Shown: positions 43,909-51,409 of the stretch, in pieces
Layout of the letters: each line of letters starts with the position of its first letter
Position numbering within the stretch: the first letter of the stretch is position 1
Assembly (NCBI RefSeq): GCF_034044635.1
Contig: NZ_JAXCLX010000004.1
Location: forward strand, 62,001 to 126,000
DNA length: 64,000 nucleotides
Direction of reading: 5' to 3'
DNA from: Dongia rigui
GTDB lineage: Bacteria; Pseudomonadota; Alphaproteobacteria; Dongiales; Dongiaceae
The notes under the pieces: generated by a model
Told to the model about the DNA's origin: nothing
The model's input: the letters and a program-made list of their open reading frames with translations, nothing else
Databases searched by the model: none
Translations under genes and position numbers: made by a program

Positions 43909-45162
43909 TTAGTGAGCGACGCCGGCAGCGCCGTGTTCGTCGATGAGGTAACCGCTCGTGAAGCGCTCGAGGGCGAAGGGCACAGCCAGCGGATGCGGCT
44001 CGCCCCGCGCAATGGTGTGCGCAAAGACGTTGCCGGAACCCGGCGTCGCCTTGAAGCCGCCGGTGCCCCAACCGCAATTGAGGAACAGATTCTCGACCGG
44101 CGTCTTGCCGATGATCGGCGAGGCGTCGGGGCAGGTGTCGACGATGCCGCCCCACTGGCGCAGCATGCGCAAGCGACCGAAGCAGGGGAAAAGGTCGGTC
44201 AGCGCGTTGAGCTGGTTCTCGATGATGAAGGGCGAACCCACCTGGGCGTAGGAGGTATAGGCGTCGATACCGGCACCCAGCACCAATTCGCCCTTGTCCG
44301 ACTGGCTCACATAGACGTGGACCTGCGGCGACATGACGACGGTGTTGAGGATCGGCTTGATCGGTTCGGAAACGAGCGCCTGCAGCGGATGGCTCTCGAC
44401 CGGCAGGCGGAAGCCGGCAAGACCCGCCATCACGCCGGAATGGCCGGCGACGACGATGCCGACCTTCTTGGCGCCGATGAAGCCACGGTTCGTCTCGACG
44501 CCCTTCACCACGCCGTTCACGATCTTGAAGCCGGTGACTTCGGTGTTCTGCAGTATGTCGACGCCGCGCTCGTCGGCCTTGCGGGCAAAGCCCCAGGCGA
44601 CGGCGTCATGGCGGGCAACGCCGCCACGGCGCTGCAGCGAAGCACCCATGATCGGGTAGCGCGCCTTGGGCGAACAATCGAGGATCGGCACCATTTCCTT
44701 GATCTGCTCGGGCGTCAGGATCTCGCTGTCGATGCCGTTGAGCTGGATGGCGTAGACGCGGCGGCGCAGGGCCTGCATGTCATGCTGCGTATGCGCAAGA
44801 TTCATCAGGCCGCGCTGGCTGAACATGACGTTGTAGTTGAGGTCCTGGCTGAGGCCTTCGAACAATTTCAGCGAGTGTTCATAGAGATGGGCTGATTCAT
44901 CCCACAGATAGTTCGAGCGCACGATGGTCGTGTTGCGACCGGTATTGCCACCGCCGAGCCAACCCTTTTCCACCACAGCGACATTGGTGATGCCGTGTTC
45001 CTTGGCGAGGTAGTAGGCCGTCGCCAGACCATGGCCGCCGCCGCCGATGATGATGACATCGTATTCCGGCTTCGGCGCCGGGCTGCGCCAGGCCTCCTGC
45101 CAGCCCTGGTGGTAGCTGAGGGCGTTCCGGACCAGGCTGAAAATCGAATAGTTCTGCTTCAT
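43909..45162 (-). CDS. soxB: Sarcosine oxidase beta subunit
   Basis: SoxB is the 417-residue flavoprotein subunit that oxidises sarcosine. It has the FAD fingerprint [23 protein letters not shown] near residue 34 and the signature [17 protein letters not shown], typical of SoxB. The C-terminal [25 protein letters not shown] closes the FAD domain. It is the first gene of the operon, divergent from the AraC-type regulator. Confidence 0.95.
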   Translation of the reverse strand: MKQNYSIFSLVRNALSYHQGWQEAWRSPAPKPEYDVIIIGGGGHGLATAYYLAKEHGITNVAVVEKGWLGGGNTGRNTTIVRSNYLWDESAHLYEHSLKLFEGLSQDLNYNVMFSQRGLMNLAHTQHDMQALRRRVYAIQLNGIDSEILTPEQIKEMVPILDCSPKARYPIMGASLQRRGGVARHDAVAWGFARKADERGVDILQNTEVTGFKIVNGVVKGVETNRGFIGAKKVGIVVAGHSGVMAGLAGFRLPVESHPLQALVSEPIKPILNTVVMSPQVHVYVSQSDKGELVLGAGIDAYTSYAQVGSPFIIENQLNALTDLFPCFGRLRMLRQWGGIVDTCPDASPIIGKTPVENLFLNCGWGTGGFKATPGSGNVFAHTIARGEPHPLAVPFALERFTSGYLIDEHGAAGVAH

Positions 45163-45505
45163 AGCAATCCCGATTTGGGGGTTTCCCCGACAAGCTGTGG
45201 CGCGAATGGGGTGTGATGCGTGTTCTACGGTCGCGGATCATGCCAAGGCAATGGGTGCGAATCCCCCAACCGCGCGCCATCTAATGTCGCGTTAACGCCG
45301 TGGGTCAAGCTGCCACAGCGCATAGGCTTTTGAGTTTTTTTCCCTCAAGACCATGACCTAGGCGTGGATGCAGCTATTATTCGCGCGTCATTACAAGAAA
45401 TTGGCGCAATGGCGGAATTGCTCGGATTCCTGACCGACGGGTCCAATCAATGTCGCATGTGCGCTATTTTGCCTGTGGACGACATGTCGGAAATGGGATA
45501 TTTCC
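45163..45505. promoter_or_regulatory. soxB / GlxA-type regulator divergent region with GCGACATT words
   Basis: The gap of 343 bp has no gene. TAATGTCGC at 45282-45290 and CAATGTCGCA at 45448-45457 share the word AATGTCGC with the DMGDH-like promoter region. The first lies 120 bp before soxB and the second about 50 bp before the regulator start, so autoregulation and sox activation by the adjacent regulator are plausible. A T-rich hairpin (TTGAG...CTCAA, 45330-45348) also lies here. Confidence 0.5.
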
Positions 45506-46555
45506 GTGCCCGACTATTTTTCGCTGAACTCACTCGATGGGGGTATGGCCGTGTTCGGTGACTTGCCGGTGAAGCTGCCGCAGGAGATGGCGTTCCTGCT
45601 GGTGCCGAATTTTTCGATGATCGCCTTCACCTCGGCCGTCGAGCCCTTGCGCCTTGCCAATCGCGTGGCGGGAAAAGAACTCTATCGCTGGCATCTGTTC
45701 TCGTCGGACGGGAAGGCGGTGGCGGCGTCGAACGGTATACCGCTGACGCCGGAAGGCTCGGTTGAGCAGATCATCAATTTCGACACCATCGTGCTGTGCA
45801 GCGGCGTCGACGGGCATCTCTACGAAGACAAGAACGTGTTCGCACATTTGCGCCGAGCCGAAAGGCAAGGGGCGGATATCGGGGCACTTTGCACAGGTGC
45901 CCATATCCTTGCCAAAGCCAATATGCTCAACGGCTATCGCTGCACCATTCACTGGGAAAATCTGGCAAGCTTTGCCGAGAATTTCCCGGATATCGAAACC
46001 ACATCGGAACTGTTCGAGATCGACCGCAACCGGTTCACCTGTTCAGGCGGCACGGCGGCCCTCGACATGATGCTCAATCTCATCTCGCAGCAGCACGGAC
46101 ATGAGCTCGCCGCGGCGGTCTCGGAACAGTTCATCCATGAGCGTATCCGCGATCGCCACGACCATCAGCGCATGGCCCTGACCGCGCGGCTCGGCGTGCG
46201 GCATCCCAAGCTCATCCAGGTCATCCAGCAGATGGAGGCCAATCTGGAAGAGCCGCTCGATCGGGCGGAACTTGCCGATGCGGCCGGGCTTTCCAGCCGC
46301 CAGATGGAGCGCTTGTTCGCAAAATACCTGCATCGGTCGCCTGCGCGTTATTATGTTGAACTGCGCCTGCATCGGGCGCGTCTTCTGTTGCTGCAGACCA
46401 ACATGTCGGTCATTGACGTGGCGTTGGCCTGCGGCTTCGTCTCGGCGTCGCATTTCTCGAAATGCTATCGCGACTTCTTCGGCAAGACGCCGCGCCGGGA
46501 ACGCGCGACACCCAATGCCAATCCGCGCCTGCAGATCGGCAGTGTCGCCGCCTAA
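45506..46555 (+). CDS. GlxA-family AraC regulator, GbdR-like
   Basis: This 349-residue regulator has an N-terminal DJ-1/PfpI-like amidotransferase domain (MAFLLVPNFSMIAFTSAVEPLRLAN, then ADIGALCTGAHILAKA) lacking enzyme function, and a C-terminal AraC HTH (LADAAGLSSRQMERLFAKYLHRSPARYY... SVIDVALACGFVSASHFSKCYRDFFG). GbdR in pseudomonads has this layout and activates betaine, dimethylglycine and sarcosine catabolism. The start is GTG 45506, with ATG 45545 possible. It is divergent from soxB. Confidence 0.87.
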   Translation: MPDYFSLNSLDGGMAVFGDLPVKLPQEMAFLLVPNFSMIAFTSAVEPLRLANRVAGKELYRWHLFSSDGKAVAASNGIPLTPEGSVEQIINFDTIVLCSGVDGHLYEDKNVFAHLRRAERQGADIGALCTGAHILAKANMLNGYRCTIHWENLASFAENFPDIETTSELFEIDRNRFTCSGGTAALDMMLNLISQQHGHELAAAVSEQFIHERIRDRHDHQRMALTARLGVRHPKLIQVIQQMEANLEEPLDRAELADAAGLSSRQMERLFAKYLHRSPARYYVELRLHRARLLLLQTNMSVIDVALACGFVSASHFSKCYRDFFGKTPRRERATPNANPRLQIGSVAA

Positions 46556-46848
46556 ATCTCCAAAGGCGCGTCGCGCTTGATCTCAGGCTCTTCGACGCTC
46601 TCGGCGTCGACGGCCGGACCGGTCGCGGCACCGTTCAGATACTCGCTGAAGTCGTAGCGGTCCTGGTCCCGCTTGGCGAGATTGGGTTCATAGAACTCGT
46701 CAACCGGACGCGAGGCATCGATGGTCTGCTCTTGCGCCGTGCCGGTGCTGATCTCGGTCTTGCCCTCGTCGGCAATGGCGAGGCTGGCGCCGATGAAGAA
46801 GCACAGCGCGATCAAGACCAGCGTGGCGATGCTCATGATGCGGAACAT
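46552..46848 (-). CDS. Small single-pass membrane protein, unknown
   Basis: The 98-residue product has one strong hydrophobic N-terminal helix (about residues 3-27) that could be a signal anchor or signal peptide, then a charged, disordered tail (EEPEIKRDAPLEI). I do not recognise a domain. Its stop overlaps the convergent regulator gene by four bases. The gene-free stretch of 175 bp upstream should contain its promoter. Confidence 0.6.
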   Translation of the reverse strand: MFRIMSIATLVLIALCFFIGASLAIADEGKTEISTGTAQEQTIDASRPVDEFYEPNLAKRDQDRYDFSEYLNGAATGPAVDAESVEEPEIKRDAPLEI

Positions 46849-47023
46849 GTCGAACCCCTTGGCAGCACTCGATTCGGGCGATGTCGCCGTTTCGATGCTG
46901 CCAATCTAGGCCTAACGGGGGCGGTCCGTCTGTGATCCGGCCCACAGCTTGGACTCTCATCTAAGTACCTGAAAAATAAATATAAAGAGCGGCGATGTGA
47001 CGCATCTCACGGCGTTAACCGCC

Positions 47024-47299
47024 TCACTTGGCGAGGCGCAGGCTCTTCTTCCAATACTCCAGAGCGCAAGCGACTGGGACGGGCAGGTTCTTGTACTTGT
47101 TGCGCATCAACTGCTCTGCCAGCGCGCCGCCGGAAATGTTTTCAAGCACATTGGTCCCGAGATCGTTGCCGCCGGTTTCCAGCGCAATGGTCTTTTGTTC
47201 CAATGCGCTGCAAGGGTTGCTGGTGGCTTCGAGCAGTTGCGGCGCCCAGAGGAAGGCAACCGCCAGTAACACGAGCGGCAGAAGAACACGCCGGATCAT
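47024..47299 (-). CDS. Small exported protein, unknown
   Basis: This is a 91-residue protein with a classical signal-like N-terminus (MIRRVLLPLVLLAVAFLWA). The mature part has two cysteines (NPCSALEQK and VACALEYWKKS) likely to be bridged in the periplasm. No family recognised. It starts nine bases after the stop of the HD-domain gene on the same strand, so they are probably co-transcribed. Confidence 0.65.
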   Translation of the reverse strand: MIRRVLLPLVLLAVAFLWAPQLLEATSNPCSALEQKTIALETGGNDLGTNVLENISGGALAEQLMRNKYKNLPVPVACALEYWKKSLRLAK

Positions 47300-47307
47300 C
47301 GCGGCAC

Positions 47308-47880
47308 TTATTCGGGGCGCGCGCGGCCGAAGGGCGGCTTGGCGAAGAGGCGCCGCACCATCGGCTCGAACGCGTCAATCGGGGCCGTGTCGTATGCCGG
47401 GTCGAAGCTGTTCTGGTCGTAGTTCTGGCAGAAGAGGGCGGTCTTCTCGAACATCGGGTGGCCGCGATAACGCTCGCGCTCGAAGCGGTCGAGCCCCAGG
47501 TGATGGAAGAAATAATAGCCCTGGAAGATGCCGTGATGCTTCACCAGCCAGTAATTGTCGTCCGAGACATAGGGACGCAGGATCGAGGCGGCGAGTTCGG
47601 AATGGTTTTCCGGCGCCAGCAGGTCGCCGATGTCGTGGACGAGGGCGCAGACGGTCAATTCCTCGTCGGCACCGTCGCGCATCGCCCGTGTCGCGGATTG
47701 CAGCGAGTGCTGATAGCGGTCGATCTTGTAGCCCATCTTGTCGCCGGCAAGCTTCTTGAGGTTGCCAAGAACGTTGTCGGCCAGATCGTGGTTGAGCTTC
47801 TGGTAGATCCCGTCGAGGAACTGGTATTCCGCGTAAGTACCGTCTTCCATGCGGATGAAGTTGACGGATTCAGAGTCCAT
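47308..47880 (-). CDS. HD-domain protein, PhnZ/TmpB-like diiron oxygenase candidate
   Basis: This is a 190-residue HD-fold protein. Metal-ligand residues appear as RYQHSLQSA, CALVHDIGDLL (the HD pair), PENHSELAA, VKHHGIFQGY and FDPAYD. This order H...HD...H...H...D, with length near 190, fits the mixed-valent diiron oxygenases PhnZ and TmpB that cleave C-P bonds rather than a typical phosphohydrolase. TmpB makes glycine betaine from a trimethylammonio phosphonate. Here the second His of HDxxH is Asp (HDIGD). No tmpA-like gene is seen. Function is inferred. Confidence 0.65.
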   Translation of the reverse strand: MDSESVNFIRMEDGTYAEYQFLDGIYQKLNHDLADNVLGNLKKLAGDKMGYKIDRYQHSLQSATRAMRDGADEELTVCALVHDIGDLLAPENHSELAASILRPYVSDDNYWLVKHHGIFQGYYFFHHLGLDRFERERYRGHPMFEKTALFCQNYDQNSFDPAYDTAPIDAFEPMVRRLFAKPPFGRARPE

Positions 47881-47968
47881 GGCGGCGCATCCTCGACATC
47901 ATTTTGCCAAAATCGCGTGCAGTTTAGGGGCCGCAAACATTCCGGTCCAGGTCCCACCAGGTTTATCG

Positions 47969-48646
47969 ATGCTCACCGCGCTTCATAAGGCTCTCAATCC
48001 CTTGGGGATGGCGTTGCGTGGTGGCTTTGTGGCCGAAAGCGACGGCGATCTGCCGCTTTTGCGTTCAGGCGAGCCGGCGCGGTCGGTCTTGCTGATCGGC
48101 AATGTGGGCGGGGCTATGTGGCCAGCCTTTGCCGCCTCGGGTGCGCTGGCACGCTTTGCCACCCATCCGCTGGATCGGTGGACCCGCGAAGCGCTCGATC
48201 CGATCGCGGCACTCTTTGGCGCGACGGCGCTTTATCCCTCCGACGGGCCGCCTTACCAACCATTTCAGCGCTGGGCCGCGCGGGCCGAAGCGGTGCATGT
48301 CTCGCCCTTGCGGATCTTCATCCATCCGACTTATGGGCTGTGGCATGCCTATCGCGCCGCGTTCTTGCTGCCGACCGATCCGGGTCTAGCGCCACGCCAG
48401 GATATCGCGTCGCCCTGCGTCACCTGCTCAGCGCGGCCGTGCCTGTCGACCTGCCCAGTCGCGGCTTTCACCGCAAACGGCTTCGACGACCGGCGCTGCG
48501 CGCAGCATGTCGACGGTCCGGACGGGCAGGAGTGTCGCGACAACGGGTGCCTGGCACGCCGGGCCTGTCCCGTGGGCCGCGAATATTCCTATCCGCCGGC
48601 GCAGATGGCATTTCACATGGAGGCCTTTCTCGCACCACGACGTTGA
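47969..48646 (+). CDS. Ferredoxin-like 4Fe-4S protein
   Basis: The 225-residue protein has an N-terminal globular part (SVLLIGNVGGAMWPAF) and a C-terminal cysteine cluster: SPCVTCSARPCLSTCPV, then RRCAQHV, ECRDNGCLARRACPVG, enough for one or two 4Fe-4S centres. The layout recalls the electron-transfer half of QueG-like epoxyqueuosine reductases without the catalytic part. ATG 47969 is used. It diverges from the HD-domain gene across 88 bp. Confidence 0.75.
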   Translation: MLTALHKALNPLGMALRGGFVAESDGDLPLLRSGEPARSVLLIGNVGGAMWPAFAASGALARFATHPLDRWTREALDPIAALFGATALYPSDGPPYQPFQRWAARAEAVHVSPLRIFIHPTYGLWHAYRAAFLLPTDPGLAPRQDIASPCVTCSARPCLSTCPVAAFTANGFDDRRCAQHVDGPDGQECRDNGCLARRACPVGREYSYPPAQMAFHMEAFLAPRR

Positions 48647-48721
48647 TCTCCACGTGAACCTTCTCCGGCCCTGCGGCGACCGACGGGCCTTAGCAAACGC
48701 TTCAGACGACAGACCAAGACG

Positions 48722-48835
48722 ATGAAACAGTATCCTGGACTTAAAGCTTTCGGCAGCCTCGCCCTTGCCGGTTTCCTGATGGTGGGCGGTGCCTTGCTGG
48801 CCAGCTTCCTCGCCGGCAGCGCCTTCGGCGGCTAA
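48722..48835 (+). CDS. 37-residue hydrophobic small protein
   Basis: ATG 48722 opens a 37-codon frame to TAA 48833-48835. The product begins MKQYPGLKAFGSLALAGFLM and contains a single transmembrane helix rich in Gly, Ala and Leu, ending in AGSAFGG. The basic N-terminus and hydrophobic core look like a genuine small membrane protein, but no good ribosome site is seen and a chance frame is possible. Confidence 0.45.
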   Translation: MKQYPGLKAFGSLALAGFLMVGGALLASFLAGSAFGG

Positions 48836-49147
48836 CGCGGCGACGGGGCGCCTTGCGGGCATCGGGTTGGCATTTTACATGCCAGATCATCGCGTTAACG
48901 TTTACCCGAATCCCCGCCTGGCCTGGCTAAAAAAGATGCACCCCACCCCCAGCTATGGTATCAACCCCGCCTAGAACTGTACCCGTGGGGGATGGTTGAT
49001 TCTCTGGCTTTGCTGCGCGTCCGTCGCTCAGCGCTCCGCTTGGCAAGCTGTTCTGCCAGGCGGGTCTGGCTGAGCTTTCGGGCGATCGGTCGTTTCGGAG
49101 CATCAATTCCTTCCCCGTGCGTTGCTCCAACTGGTGGAGGGCGGGCT
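48836..49147. other. Stretch without a clear gene
   Basis: No convincing gene is seen. The features are a TGGCAT-TTTAC-ATGCCA inverted repeat at 48868-48884 and a GGAGG at 49136-49140 that serves the next gene. A 66-codon frame on the minus strand (48961-49161, very rich in Arg, Lys and Ala) runs through and could be a small basic protein, but it overlaps the next gene's start and I do not call it. Confidence 0.5.
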
Positions 49148-50089
49148 TTGCGCTCACTCATTCTTTCGCTGGCGGCCTTCTGCGCCAGCCTCGCGGTAAT
49201 TGTCGGTCTTAGCGTCTCGACGGCACGTGCAGCCGACGTCACCTTGCTTGCGGTCGAAAAGGCTGGCGGCGCCGAAGTGAAGGGCGACATCGCCTGGTCG
49301 GTGGTGAAGGTGAACAAGGAAACCGGCAAGCCCGAGGCGAAGCCCTCGGCGACCGGCAAGGGTGCGCGTCTCGTCACGAAGCTCGATCCCGGCCAGTATT
49401 TGGTGACCGCCAAGCTCGGCAAAATCGAGAGCAGCCAGGCGATCCTGATCGGCAAGTCGGCGACCACGCGCTCGCTGGTCCTTGCCGACCCGAGCAAACA
49501 GACCGCATCGAAGAAGCCGGAAGCTGGCCCACCGGCGCAGCTCTCCATCAACATGAAGCTGAGCAAGGGCAAGAACCCGGTCAAAGAGCCGGTCCTTTGG
49601 GAAGTCTATGAGTATCGCAAGGGTGCCACTGAAAACGGCGAGAAGATCGCCGAGCAGAAGGCCGCTGTTGGCCAGTTCAGCTTGCCCGGCGGTTCCTATG
49701 TCGTGCGTGCCCATTTCAAGGACGCCAAGGCCGACCTCGTCATTCCGATCCAGGCCGGCCAGTCGCTGAAATACACGCTCAACATGTACGCGGGCTATGC
49801 GAAGCTGACGGCCTTGAAGCCGAAGAAGCAGAAGACCCAGGCCGAGGCCCTCAATTGGCAGATCCTGCGCCAGCGCCCCAATGCTCCTGGGGTCTACGAG
49901 CTGGTCGCCAGCAGCATCAAGCCGGACCCCACCTTGATGCTGCGCGAAGGCCGCTATCTGGCCGTCGCACGTCTTGGCGCCAAGCTCTGGGGCAGCGAGC
50001 CGATTGTCATCACGGCCGGTGAGACGACAGCCAAGAAGATCAACCTCAAGGAAGGCGTCGGCGCCCCCGAGGTCGCCGCGGCGAACTAA
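49148..50089 (+). CDS. Exported triple-repeat beta-sandwich protein, unknown function
   Basis: Start is TTG 49148, because GGAGG lies seven bases upstream and a signal peptide follows directly (LRSLILSLAAFCASLAVIVGL...ARA). The 313-residue product has three tandem modules of about 85-95 residues, each with the pattern W-x-V/I, L-x-x-G-x-Y-x-V-x-A and a closing I-x-I-x-x-G: KLDPGQYLVTAKLG, SLPGGSYVVRAHFK and MLREGRYLAVARLG. These look like carboxypeptidase-regulatory-type beta sandwiches. It is probably periplasmic or cell-surface; no function is recognised. Confidence 0.7.
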   Translation: MRSLILSLAAFCASLAVIVGLSVSTARAADVTLLAVEKAGGAEVKGDIAWSVVKVNKETGKPEAKPSATGKGARLVTKLDPGQYLVTAKLGKIESSQAILIGKSATTRSLVLADPSKQTASKKPEAGPPAQLSINMKLSKGKNPVKEPVLWEVYEYRKGATENGEKIAEQKAAVGQFSLPGGSYVVRAHFKDAKADLVIPIQAGQSLKYTLNMYAGYAKLTALKPKKQKTQAEALNWQILRQRPNAPGVYELVASSIKPDPTLMLREGRYLAVARLGAKLWGSEPIVITAGETTAKKINLKEGVGAPEVAAAN

Positions 50090-50101
50090 GCCTTTCCTGG
50101 A

Positions 50102-50191
50102 GTGGATCCCCGGGTCAAGGCCGGGGATGACGGGAGAAATCGGACCGAACCTTTAGAAACATCCGTCATGTCCGGGCGAAGATCCGGGCAT
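50102..50191. repeat. REP-type palindromes downstream of the triple-repeat gene
   Basis: TGGATCCCCGG-GTCAAGG-CCGGGGATGAC occupies 50102-50130. A diverged, oppositely oriented copy, GTCATGTCCGGG-CGAAGAT-CCGGGCAT, lies at 50165-50191. They are the same family as at 15869 and 18906. They separate convergent genes and could terminate both transcripts. Confidence 0.8.
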
Positions 50192-50269
50192 CTACTGCCG
50201 GCAAATGAATGAATAGTTGAACGGCGCCCTTATCGGCGCCGTTCTCCGTTTCGCCCCGGATGACAGCCT

Positions 50270-51169
50270 TTAGTGCTGCCAATGGAACCATGAAAGATCT
50301 GCGGCAAAGCCCAGCGCGGGCGTGCAGGCGGGAGAGTCTCCGACCTCCCAAGACAACGCCCATGAGGGAACGAAACGACCGGCGTTGTAACTCCAATGCG
50401 CCCGCGTGCTGCTCGCCGGTTGGGCCGTGACGATTTTGGCATGCCGCTCGGAGTATGGATATCTCGCGGTCATCACGAGCGGGTGGAGATCCCATAGGGA
50501 TACGGCGGCATGGTAGGAGCCTGGGCCGTCATTGTTCGCAACCTCAATGCAATACGGCGTGTTTCCTGCCGCCTGCTCCGCACTCTCGACGATTCGTGTC
50601 GTATAGAAAGCGCCTCCTAAGAAACTCATAATGGCGCTCAGGCCAATCATCGCCATGAACAGTCCGCATGAGGCGGGGAGCATGACCCATTGAACATACC
50701 GGTTCGACACACGGGCACCATGAAGCGAGCCCACGATTAGAAGTGTTGCCGAGCCCAACATCAAGCATTGAAGTAATGCAGCGCGGCCTTGGAGCAAGGG
50801 TATCATCATTAGGCCGCCGAGATATGTGACGATCATCCCTGCGCCGACAATCTCGAAATGATGGAGTTGAAAGGGTGATGGAGATTGCAAGCCGATCAAC
50901 TCGCTTGAGTTTTCCTTCGTGCAAAGCCAACGGAAAATGACGCCGAGTATCGAGCCGCAGATGACCGATATTTCAGTCATGATCACAAACATCGCGTCGA
51001 GGCCCGCGCCCGGTGAATTGCCCCGCGATCGGTGGATAAGGAATGCGAAGGTCGCTACCACGACCAACAGCAAGGCGAAGTACCCCCTGCGAAGGGAGCG
51101 CGGAGCCAGGAAGGTAAACAGGCAGGCGACCGAGCCGATGACAAATTCAGCCGCGATAATCTGGTCCAT
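50270..51169 (-). CDS. Hypothetical polytopic membrane protein
   Basis: This is a 299-residue protein with about six hydrophobic helices in residues 1-205, then a soluble C-terminal part of about 95 residues (AGNTPYCIEVANNDGPGSYHAAVSLWDLHPLVM). ATG 51169 (MDQIIAAEF) is chosen; the open frame upstream to 51394 is not membrane-like. Composition is less GC-rich than its neighbours, suggesting acquisition. I recognise no family. Confidence 0.7.
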   Translation of the reverse strand: MDQIIAAEFVIGSVACLFTFLAPRSLRRGYFALLLVVVATFAFLIHRSRGNSPGAGLDAMFVIMTEISVICGSILGVIFRWLCTKENSSELIGLQSPSPFQLHHFEIVGAGMIVTYLGGLMMIPLLQGRAALLQCLMLGSATLLIVGSLHGARVSNRYVQWVMLPASCGLFMAMIGLSAIMSFLGGAFYTTRIVESAEQAAGNTPYCIEVANNDGPGSYHAAVSLWDLHPLVMTARYPYSERHAKIVTAQPASSTRAHWSYNAGRFVPSWALSWEVGDSPACTPALGFAADLSWFHWQH

Positions 51170-51373
51170 GGGAAAGGCCCTGATGGATGGGGAACGCGTT
51201 AGACTGGCGGGGCATTTGGGCGTCTTGCGGACGACGAGGAGGCAAATTAGGGGCGGATTGCGATTTTCGGCGTTCGGGCGAGCCCCTGGTAGTTTGGCGA
51301 TCGACGCCAAATTCCGCCCCGGAATGCGTTCCATGAGACTTTCTAACGCCCGCCGCCTCCGCCATTTGCTAGT

Positions 51374-51398
51374 TTGGGTGTTGGAATTTAACACCCAA
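51374..51398. promoter_or_regulatory. Palindromic operator or leader hairpin upstream of mttB copy 2
   Basis: TTGGGTGTT (51374-51382) and AACACCCAA (51390-51398) are perfect 9-bp inverted arms around seven bases. The element ends 11 bp before the ATG at 51410, so as DNA it could bind a repressor and as RNA it would form a hairpin next to the ribosome site. Confidence 0.6.
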
Positions 51399-51409
51399 CG
51401 AGGCTTATC

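Noticed and set aside
45245-45275. TGCGAATCC segment resembling a tRNA T-arm
   Set aside because: No acceptor stem, anticodon arm or CCA end can be built around it.
48961-49161. 66-codon minus-strand frame encoding an Arg/Lys-rich peptide
   Set aside because: It overlaps the ribosome site and start of the exported triple-repeat gene. No supporting start signal, and composition fits a chance frame.
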